Shown here piece after piece: positions 1 to 7,626 of a stretch of 64,000 nt of DNA. The stretch is from assembly GCF_937425535.1 (NCBI RefSeq), contig NZ_OW485601.1, forward strand, positions 5,873,501 through 5,937,500, given 5' to 3'. The stretch comes from Rhodovastum atsumiense. Lineage in GTDB: Bacteria > Pseudomonadota > Alphaproteobacteria > Acetobacterales > Acetobacteraceae. The translations under genes were made by a program, and so were the position numbers. Numbering within the stretch: position 1 is the stretch's first letter; every line of letters starts with the position of its first letter. A model generated the notes under the pieces. The model saw only the letters and a program-made list of their open reading frames with translations. It was not told the DNA's origin and ran no database searches.

Positions 1-1
1 C

Positions 2-1810
2 GCGAAAATCAACATCCTCTATTTCTTCGCCGCCGCCTTCGCGGTGCTGCTGGTGCACGAGCTGGCCATGTTCGGGGTGCAGACCCGCACCATCCCCTGG
101 AGCGAGTTCGAGCAGCTGGTCAGCCAGAACAAGGTCGAGTCGGTGCAGGTCTCCGACCGGTTCGTGCAAGGCGCGCTGAAGGAGAAGCTGCCCAGCGGTG
201 AGACCCGGTTCCAGACCACCCGGGTCGATCCGGACATCGCGGCGCTGCTGCAACCCCACGGCGTCAAAGTCACCGGGGTGATCGAGAGCACCTTCCTGCG
301 CGACCTGCTCGGCTGGACCCTGCCGATCCTGCTGTTCATGGCGGTGTGGTGGTTCGTGATCCGCCGCATGGCCGAGCGGGGTGGCATGGGCGGCGGGCTG
401 ATGTCGATCGGCAAGAGCCGCGCCAAGGTCTACATGGAAGCCAATACCGGCGTCACCTTCGAGGACGTGGCCGGCGTTGACGAAGCCAAGGACGAGCTGC
501 GCGAGGTGGTGGATTTCCTGCGCGACCCGCAGCGCCATTCCCGGCTCGGCGGGCGCATGCCCAAGGGCGTGCTGCTGGTCGGGCCGCCGGGCAGCGGCAA
601 GACGCTGCTGGCCAAGGCGGTGGCCGGGGAAGCGCATGTGCCGTTCTTCTCGATCTCCGGCTCGGAATTCGTCGAGATGTTCGTGGGCGTCGGCGCCGCG
701 CGCGTGCGCGACCTGTTCGAGCAGGCGCGCCAGAAGGCCCCGGCCATCATCTTCATCGACGAGCTGGATGCGCTCGGGCGCGCCCGCAATGCCGGCTTCG
801 CCGGCGGGCACGACGAGAAGGAGCAGACGCTGAACCAGTTGCTGGTGGAACTGGACGGTTTCGACACCACGACCGGGGTGGTGCTGCTGGCCGCGACCAA
901 CCGGCCGGAAATCCTCGACCCCGCCCTGCTGCGCGCCGGCCGCTTCGACCGGCAGGTGCTGGTGGACCGGCCGGACAAGCCCGGACGGATCCAGATCCTG
1001 CAGGTGCATCTGCGGCGGGTGCGGCTCGCGCCGGAGGTGGATGCCGAGAAGATCGCGGCGCTGACGCCCGGCTTCACCGGCGCGGACCTGGCCAACCTGG
1101 TGAACGAGGCGGCGCTGCGCGCCACACGGCGCGGCGGCGAGGCGATCACCATGGCCGATTTCGACCATGCGGTGGAACGGCTGGTCGCCGGGCTGGAGAA
1201 GCGCAACCGGCTGCTCAACCCGCGCGAGCGCGAGATCGTGGCGTATCACGAAATGGGGCATGCGCTGGTGGCGCTGGCCCTGCCCGGCACGGACGTGGTG
1301 CACAAGGTCTCCATCATCCCACGCGGCATCGGCGCGCTCGGCTACACCATCCAGCGCCCGACCGAGGACCGCTTCCTGATGACGCAGGAGGAGCTGGAGA
1401 ACCGCATGGCGGTGCTGATGGGCGGGCGCGCCGCCGAGTTCCTGGTGTTCGGCCATCTCTCCACCGGGGCCGCCGACGATTTGCGCCGCGTCACCGACAT
1501 CGCCCGCGCCATGGTGGTGCGCTACGGCATGTCGGAGCGCCTGGGCAACGTCGCCTACGAGAAGGACCGGCAGGGCTTTCTCGGCCCCGGCGTGGCGATG
1601 CCGGCCGAGCGCGAATACGGGCCCGACACCGCCTCGGTGATCGACCACGAGGTGAAGGCGATCACCGACGCGGCCTTCGCGCGCAGCGTCGAGCTGCTGC
1701 GGGCCCGCCGCGAGGTGCTGGACCGCACCGCACGGCGGCTGCTGGAGCGGGAGACGCTGGACGAAGCGGAGCTGAAGGCGCTGGCCCAGCCCAGGCCGGC
1801 GGCGGCCTGA
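2..1810 (+). CDS. ftsH: ATP-dependent zinc metalloprotease FtsH, 5' end outside window
   Basis: Membrane-anchored AAA+ protease that extracts and degrades membrane and soluble proteins. The frame is open to the left edge, so the true start lies outside the window; a GTG at 44 is internal to the first membrane segment. In order it shows an N-terminal hydrophobic helix, a short periplasmic domain and a second helix (about residues 90-110 counted from the GTG at 44). These are followed by a Walker A motif GPPGSGKT (about 180-187), Walker [12 protein letters not shown], a second-region-of-homology stretch with [20 protein letters not shown], and the zinc site HEMGH (about 402-406). The C-terminal peptidase ends in [10 protein letters not shown]-type sequence and a short charged tail. 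At 602 visible residues it is close to the usual length. Whether it is the housekeeping copy or a paralog cannot be told here. The stop codon sits in the loop of a hairpin. Confidence 0.93.
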   Translation, partial: AKINILYFFAAAFAVLLVHELAMFGVQTRTIPWSEFEQLVSQNKVESVQVSDRFVQGALKEKLPSGETRFQTTRVDPDIAALLQPHGVKVTGVIESTFLRDLLGWTLPILLFMAVWWFVIRRMAERGGMGGGLMSIGKSRAKVYMEANTGVTFEDVAGVDEAKDELREVVDFLRDPQRHSRLGGRMPKGVLLVGPPGSGKTLLAKAVAGEAHVPFFSISGSEFVEMFVGVGAARVRDLFEQARQKAPAIIFIDELDALGRARNAGFAGGHDEKEQTLNQLLVELDGFDTTTGVVLLAATNRPEILDPALLRAGRFDRQVLVDRPDKPGRIQILQVHLRRVRLAPEVDAEKIAALTPGFTGADLANLVNEAALRATRRGGEAITMADFDHAVERLVAGLEKRNRLLNPREREIVAYHEMGHALVALALPGTDVVHKVSIIPRGIGALGYTIQRPTEDRFLMTQEELENRMAVLMGGRAAEFLVFGHLSTGAADDLRRVTDIARAMVVRYGMSERLGNVAYEKDRQGFLGPGVAMPAEREYGPDTASVIDHEVKAITDAAFARSVELLRARREVLDRTARRLLERETLDEAELKALAQPRPAAA

Positions 1811-1821
1811 GCCGCCGCCGG
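1796..1821. terminator. Perfect 11-bp hairpin between convergent genes
   Basis: Arms 1796-1806 and 1811-1821 are exact reverse complements, with a 4-nt loop (CTGA) that contains the ftsH stop codon. It lies between ftsH and the convergent yqaA-like gene, whose stop is at 1826. There is no clear T-run, so it is a structural candidate for a bidirectional terminator or 3'-end stabiliser. Confidence 0.5.
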
Positions 1822-1825
1822 AGCC

Positions 1826-2404
1826 TCACAGCAGCTTCAGCGCCAGGAACCCGCCGATGATGCCGGCGGCCGTGACGGTGGTGACCAGGGTCAGCCGGCG
1901 CTCGATGAAGTCGCGCACCGGCTCGCCGAACTGGCGCAGCAGCGCGGCCACCAGGAAGAACCGGGACGCGCGGGTCACGGTGCTGGCCAGCATGAAGACC
2001 AGGAAGTCGAACTTCGCGGCGCCCGAGGCAATGGTGACGATCTTGTAGGGGATCGGCGTCAACCCCTTGATCAGGATCACCCACAGGCCCCATTCGGCGT
2101 ATTTCGCCTGGAAAGCCTGGAACGCAGCCTCGTAATGATACGTCGCCAGGATCGGCCGGGCGAGCTGGTCGAACAGCGCGTAGCCGATGAAGTAACCGAG
2201 GGCGCCACCGGCCACGCTCGCGGCGGTGCAGATGAAGGCCAGCCGCCAGGCACGCTCGGGCCGGGCGAGCACGGTCGGGATCAGCAGGGCGTCGGGTGGG
2301 ATCGGGAAGAAGCTGCTCTCGGCGAAGCTGACCAACGCCAGCCAGAGCCCGGCGCGCCGGCTGCCGGCCAGCGCGAGAACCCGGTCGTAGAGTCTTCGAA
2401 GCAT
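1826..2404 (-). CDS. YqaA/DedA-like (SNARE-associated family) membrane protein
   Basis: Polytopic inner-membrane protein of about 192 residues. It carries the family signature of an early FPIPPDALLIP segment after a short amphipathic N-terminus, a glycine-rich helix (VAGGALGYFIGYALF), a second proline motif KGLTPIPYK, and a terminal helix (AAGIIGGFLALKLL). The two re-entrant FxPIP/TPIPYK loops are typical of the DedA/VTT superfamily, whose members act in lipid flipping and envelope homeostasis. The exact substrate is not known for this subgroup. The ATG at 2404 was chosen because GGGG lies about 8 nt upstream; a longer in-frame start at 2437 adds 11 residues with no hydrophobic character. It is convergent with ftsH. 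Confidence 0.8.
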   Translation of the reverse strand: MLRRLYDRVLALAGSRRAGLWLALVSFAESSFFPIPPDALLIPTVLARPERAWRLAFICTAASVAGGALGYFIGYALFDQLARPILATYHYEAAFQAFQAKYAEWGLWVILIKGLTPIPYKIVTIASGAAKFDFLVFMLASTVTRASRFFLVAALLRQFGEPVRDFIERRLTLVTTVTAAGIIGGFLALKLL

Positions 2405-2555
2405 GAAACAAACCCCAGTTCGCGCGGGGGATGCCACGTCGAAACGGCCGCGGCAACCCGGGCCGGATCACCACTGCGCAAGCGGCTATTGCCGATGGTG
2501 GTCGCATCGGAGGAATGGCATCTAGGCTGCAAGCACTGAATTCCGGAGGATCTCC

Positions 2556-3005
2556 ATGCGCCGCATCGTCGCCTGCCTCGCTCTCGTGCTGGCCGCTCCC
2601 CTGGGCGCGCAGGCACAATCGGGGCCGCCGCATGCCTGGCTGTTCGGGACCTGGACCGGCGGACTCTACCCGGCCCCCGCCCGGCCCACCGCGGCGCAGT
2701 GCCTTGCTCATCCCACCGTGATCTTCACCCAGGACGTGGTGCTGCGGGCGACGCTGATGGACGTCATCTATCTGCAACGGGAGATCGAGACGGCGTTGAC
2801 AACCGCAGGATCGACGGAGATCCGCTTCGTCGCTGCCGCCCCCGTGGGCAACGGGCTGCTCGGCGTGGCGGCCGGCCCGGGGGCGCCCGGCTTCGGCTGC
2901 GAAAGCCCCGACGTGCTGCACGTGCAGCGCCATGGCGAGAACGAAATCATCTTTCCCGGTTGTGCCGATTTTCCCAACCCCCTGGTGCGCTGCCCCTCGC
3001 CCTGA
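2556..3005 (+). CDS. Hypothetical exported protein, 149 aa
   Basis: The family is not recognised. A clear Sec signal peptide (MRRIVACLALVLAAPLGAQA, cleavage expected after AQA) leads into a short mature protein with an early WLFGTWTGGLYP motif. Four or five cysteines lie towards the C-terminus (FGCESPD, FPGCADFP, LVRCPSP), which could form disulfides in the periplasm. A strong Shine-Dalgarno GGAGG precedes the ATG. It is followed at 18 bp by another small conserved gene, so the two may be cotranscribed. Confidence 0.7.
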   Translation: MRRIVACLALVLAAPLGAQAQSGPPHAWLFGTWTGGLYPAPARPTAAQCLAHPTVIFTQDVVLRATLMDVIYLQREIETALTTAGSTEIRFVAAAPVGNGLLGVAAGPGAPGFGCESPDVLHVQRHGENEIIFPGCADFPNPLVRCPSP

Positions 3006-3023
3006 GCCGCCGGAGGCATGACC

Positions 3024-3323
3024 ATGGATCTCGCCGGCTTCCGCCAAAGCCTGGATGCCCCTGCCCCGCCGACCTTCGCCTCGCTCGCCCTGCAAGGGCT
3101 GTGGTGGGACGGCAAGGGCGACTGGGACCAGGCACATCGCTGCGCCCAGGACCAGGACGACGCGCCCGGCGCGGCAGTGCACGCCTATCTGCACCGCAAG
3201 GAAGGTGATCCGGCGAACGCACGCTACTGGTACGCCCGCGCCGGCCGCCGCCCTGTGGACGGCGCGTTGGAAGACGAATGGACCGCGCTGGTCTGCGAGT
3301 TGCTCGCGGCGGAGCCGCCGTAG
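3024..3323 (+). CDS. Small conserved hypothetical protein, 99 aa
   Basis: Soluble small protein, rich in Trp and Ala, with the motif stretch GDWDQAHRCAQ then VHAYLHRKEGD and ANARYWYARAGR. I recognise this layout from short uncharacterised proteins of alphaproteobacteria; it resembles a single degenerate TPR-like helical pair, but no function is known to me. The start at 3024 is preferred because GGAGG at 3012-3016 is 7 nt upstream; the ATG at 3018 is only 1 nt from that GGAGG. Confidence 0.65.
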   Translation: MDLAGFRQSLDAPAPPTFASLALQGLWWDGKGDWDQAHRCAQDQDDAPGAAVHAYLHRKEGDPANARYWYARAGRRPVDGALEDEWTALVCELLAAEPP

Positions 3324-3404
3324 CTGTAGGGCGGATGCAATCCGCCATCGCAAGGTTCCCCAGTGTGGCCGGCTTGCGCTGGCGGATTGCATCCGCCCTA
3401 CAGC
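3323..3404. repeat. REP-like long inverted repeat with nested palindromes
   Basis: Arms 3323-3347 and 3380-3404 are exact reverse complements (25 bp) around a 32-nt loop. Each arm holds a smaller palindrome of the form GGCGGATgcaATCCGCC-like sequence. It begins at the stop codon of the upstream small gene and ends 13 bp before the stop of the convergent gene. The look is that of an interspersed REP/RIP-type element, which may also act as a terminator. No second copy was found in this window. Confidence 0.75.
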
Positions 3405-3416
3405 CAAGGACGACGT

Positions 3417-4289
3417 TCAGCGCAGGAAGCGCGCCTCCAATGTCCGCATCTCCTGGTCGCCTTGCAGGGCAAAGATCTCGTTGACGCTGGCGATCCGGTC
3501 TTCCACCCCCGCCAACCCGCCTTCGGCCAGGATGCGCGCGAAGGTGTCGCGCATGGCGGCCACGGCGGCGCGGATCGCGTGGTTGCCGCAGATGATCAGC
3601 CCGACCTTCCCCAGCGCCGCCACCTCGGCGAAGGAAAGCTGCGGATAGGCGGTCGGCACCAGCACCAGCGGCACCCGCCCGGACCAGGCGCGGCAGACCT
3701 CCAGGATCTCGTCAGGCGTCTTCTGCTTGCTGTGGAACAGCACCGCGTCGGCACCGGCCTCGGCATAAGCCTCGGCGCGACGCAGCGCCTCGTCGCGGCC
3801 GAGCCCGGCGATCAGCGCCTCGGTGCGCGCCACCACCAGGGGGCCGCCGGGCAGGCGCGCGGCCTCGATCTTGCCCTGGAACTCGGCCATGGGCACCAGC
3901 ACCTGCCGCCCGCCGGGGCGCAGGCTGCTATCCTTGGGGAAGGTCTTGTCCTCCATCACCACCGCGGCCACGCCGGCGGCGGCGTAGCGCGGCACCGCAT
4001 AGGCGACGCTCACCGCGTTGCCGAAGCCGGTATCGATGTCGGCCACCACCGGGGCGGGCTGGACCTCCACCATGGCGCGCATCATCGCCAGGTGCGTATC
4101 CATCGACAGGATGTTGGCGTCGGGCACGGCGTAGGAGGCCGAGAGTTCGAAGCCGCTGCCCCAGATGGCGTCGAAGCCGGCCTCGGCGGCAAGCTTCGCC
4201 GCCAGCGGGTTGTGCGCGGCCATGGCGATGGCCGGGCGGTCGGGGGTCAGCCGCGCCCGCAGCCGGGCGGCGGGGGTTGCGGGCGTCAT
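3417..4289 (-). CDS. PEP mutase/isocitrate lyase superfamily, phosphonopyruvate hydrolase-like
   Basis: TIM-barrel enzyme of 290 residues that acts on 2-oxo acids or their phosphonates. The metal-binding aspartates appear in VADIDTGFG (D84, D86). The gating loop is EDKTFPKDSS (residues 113-122). True PEP mutases carry EDK-x5-NS at this loop. Here the Asn is Ser, and the downstream GGRQVL-VPMAEFQGKIEAA and KTPDEIL, VPLVLVPTAYPQL, GNHAIRAAV segments match my memory of phosphonopyruvate hydrolase (PalA of Variovorax), which cleaves phosphonopyruvate to pyruvate and phosphate. Another C-C or C-P lyase activity is possible. The start overlaps the upstream stop by ATGA (4286-4289), so the two are translationally coupled. 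Confidence 0.72.
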   Translation of the reverse strand: MTPATPAARLRARLTPDRPAIAMAAHNPLAAKLAAEAGFDAIWGSGFELSASYAVPDANILSMDTHLAMMRAMVEVQPAPVVADIDTGFGNAVSVAYAVPRYAAAGVAAVVMEDKTFPKDSSLRPGGRQVLVPMAEFQGKIEAARLPGGPLVVARTEALIAGLGRDEALRRAEAYAEAGADAVLFHSKQKTPDEILEVCRAWSGRVPLVLVPTAYPQLSFAEVAALGKVGLIICGNHAIRAAVAAMRDTFARILAEGGLAGVEDRIASVNEIFALQGDQEMRTLEARFLR

Positions 4290-5830
4290 GGGATTGCCAG
4301 CTCGATCACGAACGGCCCCCGGCGCGACAGCGTCTGTGCGAACAGGTCATTGAACTGCTCCATCGTTTCGGCGCGGGCGCCTGCCACCCCCATGCCGGCG
4401 GCGATCTTCACGAAATCGAGGTCCGGCCGGCTGAGATCCATCATGTCGAGCGCGGTGCGGCCGGGATTGGCGCCGACATTGGCCAGCTCGCCGAGCAGGA
4501 TGGCGTATTTGCGGTTGGCGAGGATGATGGTGGTCACGTCCAGGTTCTCGCGCGCCTGCGTCCACAGCCCCTGGATGGTGTACATGGCCGAGCCGTCGGC
4601 CTGCAGCGTGACCACGCGCCGCCCCGGGCTGGCGACCGCGGCCCCGGTGGCCAGCGGGATGCCCTCGCCGATCGCGCCGCCGGCCAGGGCGAGCCAGTCA
4701 TGCGGCGCGGCCTGCGCGGTGGCGCCGAAGATCGAGCGCCCGAAGGAGACGCTTTCGTCGATGATGATGGCCTGCTCCGGCAGCAGCGCGGTCAGCGAGC
4801 GGGCGAGCGCGTCGGCGGTGACCGGCCCACCGGCTGGCTCGACCTGGGCGCGGTGCGGGGCGGGCGGCGCCGCCGGGGCATCGAGCGCGTCGGCCAGCGC
4901 GGCCAGCGCGCCGGCGAGGTCCTGTTCGGGACGGGCCAGCACGTGCACGGTGGCATCGGAGGGGGTCACCACGCCGGGCTTGCCGGGATAGGCGAAGAAG
5001 CCGACCGGCGGGCTCAGCGCGCCGACCAGGATCACGTGGCGGATGCCGGCGAGCGCCTGGGTGGCCAGATCGATCGCATAGGGCACGCGATCGATCGGAT
5101 GGCGCCCGGCGCCACGCTCGATGCGGCGGTTGGAGGTGGGGGCATAGAGCCTGGCCCCGGTGGCGGCGGCGATGCGGTGGGCGTCGGCCAGCGGGCCGGC
5201 GCGCAGGGCATCGGTGGTCAGCAACAGCATGCTCGGTTCGCCGCGGCGCAGCAGGCGGGCAGCCTCGGCAATGGCGTGCGGATCAGCCTGGGGTCGCGCC
5301 GGCACCGGCAACGGCGCGGCCGGCATCCCGCCCGGGTTCCAGCAGGTGTCGGAGGGCAGGATCAGCGTGGAGATGCCCCCCGGCGCGATGAAGGCGGCCT
5401 GCACCGCGGCGGCAGCGTCGCGGCCGACATCCTCGGCGCGGGCGCAACTGCGCACCCAGCCGGAGACGCCACGCGCCCAGCCTTCGGTGTCGGCGGTCAG
5501 CGGCGCGTCGAGCGGGCGGTGATGCGTGGCCTGATCCCCCACGCAATTGACCATCATCGTGCTGGCGCGGCGGCCGTTGTGCAGGTTGGCGAGGCCGTTC
5601 GCGAGGCCCGGCCCGCAATGCAGCAACGTCGCCGCCGGCTTTTCCGCCATGCGGGCATAGCCGTCGGCGGCGCCGGTAACCACGCCCTCGAACAGGCCGA
5701 GCACGCAGCGCATGCCGGGGACGCGATCGAGGGCCGCGACAAAATGCATCTCGCTGGTGCCAGGATTGGCGAAGCAGGTATCGATCCCACAGGCCAGGAG
5801 CGTGTGCACCAGGCTTTCGGCGCCGTTCAT
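4286..5830 (-). CDS. Thiamine diphosphate-dependent acetolactate synthase/decarboxylase-like enzyme
   Basis: ThDP enzyme of 514 residues with the full three-domain plan. The N-terminal pyrimidine-binding domain has FANPGTSEM and the cofactor-activating Glu in LFEGVVTGAADGYAR. A central domain of low conservation follows. The C-terminal diphosphate domain has ADGSAMYTIQGLWT and then ILANRKY, the GDGS-x(25-30)-N cofactor motif. It belongs to the IlvB-like group often labelled acetolactate synthase or benzoylformate decarboxylase. No small regulatory subunit is nearby, so valine/isoleucine synthesis is unlikely. Coupling to the phosphonopyruvate hydrolase-like gene suggests a 2-oxo acid or oxo-phosphonate substrate (inference). 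The ATG at 5830 is used because the family begins MNGAESL; 26 upstream codons look non-coding. Confidence 0.75.
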   Translation of the reverse strand: MNGAESLVHTLLACGIDTCFANPGTSEMHFVAALDRVPGMRCVLGLFEGVVTGAADGYARMAEKPAATLLHCGPGLANGLANLHNGRRASTMMVNCVGDQATHHRPLDAPLTADTEGWARGVSGWVRSCARAEDVGRDAAAAVQAAFIAPGGISTLILPSDTCWNPGGMPAAPLPVPARPQADPHAIAEAARLLRRGEPSMLLLTTDALRAGPLADAHRIAAATGARLYAPTSNRRIERGAGRHPIDRVPYAIDLATQALAGIRHVILVGALSPPVGFFAYPGKPGVVTPSDATVHVLARPEQDLAGALAALADALDAPAAPPAPHRAQVEPAGGPVTADALARSLTALLPEQAIIIDESVSFGRSIFGATAQAAPHDWLALAGGAIGEGIPLATGAAVASPGRRVVTLQADGSAMYTIQGLWTQARENLDVTTIILANRKYAILLGELANVGANPGRTALDMMDLSRPDLDFVKIAAGMGVAGARAETMEQFNDLFAQTLSRRGPFVIELAIP

Positions 5831-5925
5831 GGGCGTGATTACTCTCTCTCTGCGTTGGCCGGTCTGCGCCGGCAGTTGGTCTTTCTGGGCGAGACCCAAC
5901 CGAAGCACAATACGGTGGAGGTACG

Positions 5926-6930
5926 ATGACGACGGTCCTGTATCCCGAGGCGCTGTACTCGGATGACGCGCTGGAGCGTGACGTGTTCGGCCCCGGGGTG
6001 CGCGTGCTGATGCGCGACGTCGGCGTGATCGCGGAGCTGAATGAAGCGGATTGCGCCGCGGCGGAGGGGCTGATGATCATGCGCCAATGGGTCACCGCGC
6101 AGGATCTCGCCCGGTTCCCCCGGCTGCGGGCGGTGGTGCGCATGGGGGTCGGCTATGACCGCATCGACCGGGCGGCGGCGGCGGCGCGGGGGATCCTGGT
6201 CTGCAACGTGCCCGATTACGGCACGGCGGAGGTGGCCGATCACGCGCTTGCCCTGATGCTGGGGCTGCGCCGCGGCCTGTTCCTGCACCACGACGCCCAG
6301 CGCGCCGCCTCCCCCGCGTCCTGGAAGGTGATCGAGACGCCACTGGTGCGGCGGATCGAGACGCTCGGCCTCGGGATCGTCGGGCTCGGGCGCATCGGCA
6401 CCGCGGTGGCGCTGCGGGCCAGGGCCTTCGGCTTCCGCGTGACCTTCTACGATCCCTACCGGCCGGACGGCACCGAACGCGCGCTCGGCATCGCCCGCGC
6501 GCGGACGCTGGAGGAATTGCTCCCTGGTGCCGACGTGCTGAGCCTGCACGCGCCGCTGACACCGGAGACGCGGGGGATGCTCGGCCTCGACGAACTGCGC
6601 CTGCTGCCGGAAGGGGCCGTGGTGATCAACACCGCCCGCGGGCCGCTGATGGACCTCGCTGCGCTGGAAGTGCTGCTGCGCGAGGGGCGCATCGCCGGCG
6701 CGGGGCTCGACGTGCTGCCGGAGGAACCACCGGGTGACCCCCTGCCCGACCTGCTGCGCGCCTACCGCGCCCGCGAGGCGTGGCTGGCCGGGCGGCTGGT
6801 GGTGACGCCGCATTCGGCCTTCCATTCCCCCGAAGCCTGGGAGGACATCCGCCGCAAATCGGCGGAGACCATGGCGGCAGCGCTGCTGACCGACCAGCCG
6901 AGGAACGTCATCCCGCCGGAAAGCTGGTAG
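5926..6930 (+). CDS. D-isomer-specific 2-hydroxyacid dehydrogenase (C-terminal-binding-protein type)
   Basis: NAD(P)-dependent reductase of 2-oxo acids, 334 residues. The Rossmann motif is GLGIVGLGRIG. The catalytic Arg lies in NTARGPLMD, the Glu in DVLPEEPPGD and the His in VTPHSAFHS. It faces the ThDP/hydrolase pair across a 95-bp divergent gap, so the three may share a signal and a substrate class; a 2-oxo acid made or consumed by one could be the substrate of the other (inference). GGAGG lies 4 nt before the ATG. It is convergent with the TetR gene, only 4 bp apart at the stops. Confidence 0.82.
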   Translation: MTTVLYPEALYSDDALERDVFGPGVRVLMRDVGVIAELNEADCAAAEGLMIMRQWVTAQDLARFPRLRAVVRMGVGYDRIDRAAAAARGILVCNVPDYGTAEVADHALALMLGLRRGLFLHHDAQRAASPASWKVIETPLVRRIETLGLGIVGLGRIGTAVALRARAFGFRVTFYDPYRPDGTERALGIARARTLEELLPGADVLSLHAPLTPETRGMLGLDELRLLPEGAVVINTARGPLMDLAALEVLLREGRIAGAGLDVLPEEPPGDPLPDLLRAYRAREAWLAGRLVVTPHSAFHSPEAWEDIRRKSAETMAAALLTDQPRNVIPPESW

Positions 6931-6934
6931 CGGA

Positions 6935-7510
6935 TCAGCCCTCCGCGTCGAGCCTCTGCCGGGTCGCCGCGAGGATGCGGTCGGACAGCGCCGGATCGTC
7001 CACCGCGCGGGCCAGCACCAGCGCGCCCACAAGGCTCGCCATGGTGGCCAGCGCGGCATCCTCGCGGGCGGCCTTGGACGGGCCGGGCTGCAGGGGCGCG
7101 AGCCGGGCCGCCATGCGGCGCACCCCGGCGGTGAAGGCTTCACGCACCGGCGCCCCCTGACGGGCGGCCTCGCCGCCGAGGGCGGCCAATGCGCAGCCGC
7201 TGCCCGGCGCGTCCCGGTGCCGCTGGGAAAGGTAGCGCTGCACGATCTTTTTCAGATCGGCGGGGTGTTCCTCCCCGCTGAACAACGAGGCCCATGCCTC
7301 CCCGCTCAGCGTGAACGCGCGGGCCACCGCCTCCGCCGCCAGTTGCTCCTTCGAGCCGAACTGGCTGTAGACGCTGCCATGCGTCAGGCCCGCCGCCTCG
7401 GTCAGCGCATCCACCCCGATCCCGCTGAATCCCCGTTCACGGAACAGCCGCGCCGCCGCGACCAGGATCCGTTCCCGATTCTCCGCCGCCTGTTCCCGGC
7501 TTACCCGCAT
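6935..7510 (-). CDS. TetR-family transcriptional regulator
   Basis: 191-residue one-component repressor. The N-terminal HTH reads AAENRERILVAAARLFRERG, then GVDALTEAAGLTHGSVYSQFGSK, a classic TetR recognition helix. The C-terminal ligand domain resembles regulators with a KKIVQRYLSQRHRD segment and a GCALAALGGEAARQ motif (AcrR/NemR-like subgroup). It is divergent from an EmrAB-type efflux pair, and two palindromes lie in the shared gap, so it very probably represses the pump and itself until a lipophilic compound binds. Confidence 0.85.
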   Translation of the reverse strand: MRVSREQAAENRERILVAAARLFRERGFSGIGVDALTEAAGLTHGSVYSQFGSKEQLAAEAVARAFTLSGEAWASLFSGEEHPADLKKIVQRYLSQRHRDAPGSGCALAALGGEAARQGAPVREAFTAGVRRMAARLAPLQPGPSKAAREDAALATMASLVGALVLARAVDDPALSDRILAATRQRLDAEG

Positions 7511-7550
7511 CCCGTCCTCCCGCGTCCGTGCGTTGCCTGTTTCTTGACAG

Positions 7551-7602
7551 GTTTTGATGACGTACGCAATCTTAAGGCAATGATGGCGACCATCATCAAA
7601 AC
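7551..7602. promoter_or_regulatory. Probable TetR operator and efflux promoter region
   Basis: An exact inverted repeat GTTTTGATGA (7551-7560) and TCATCAAAAC (7593-7602) encloses a second palindrome ATGATGG-CGA-CCATCAT (7580-7596). A TTGACA box lies at 7544-7549, just left of the first arm, with a poor -10 about 18 nt further on. The sequence sits between the divergent tetR and hlyD-like genes, where a TetR operator is expected. The second palindrome (7-3-7) is the more typical size for a TetR dimer. Confidence 0.6.
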
Positions 7603-7626
7603 GCCATTCCCCGGAGGGAAAGACCG

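Noticed and set aside
1662-3407. A 581-codon open frame on the minus strand
   Set aside because: It crosses four supported genes and their gaps, and its product has the Arg/Pro/Ala-rich composition of a non-coding GC frame.
3417-5830. Phosphonate biosynthesis locus (PEP mutase plus phosphonopyruvate decarboxylase)
   Set aside because: The loop lacks the Asn of true PEP mutases and the ThDP enzyme is of the longer IlvB-like type. Catabolic phosphonopyruvate hydrolysis fits better, and no later biosynthetic genes are present.
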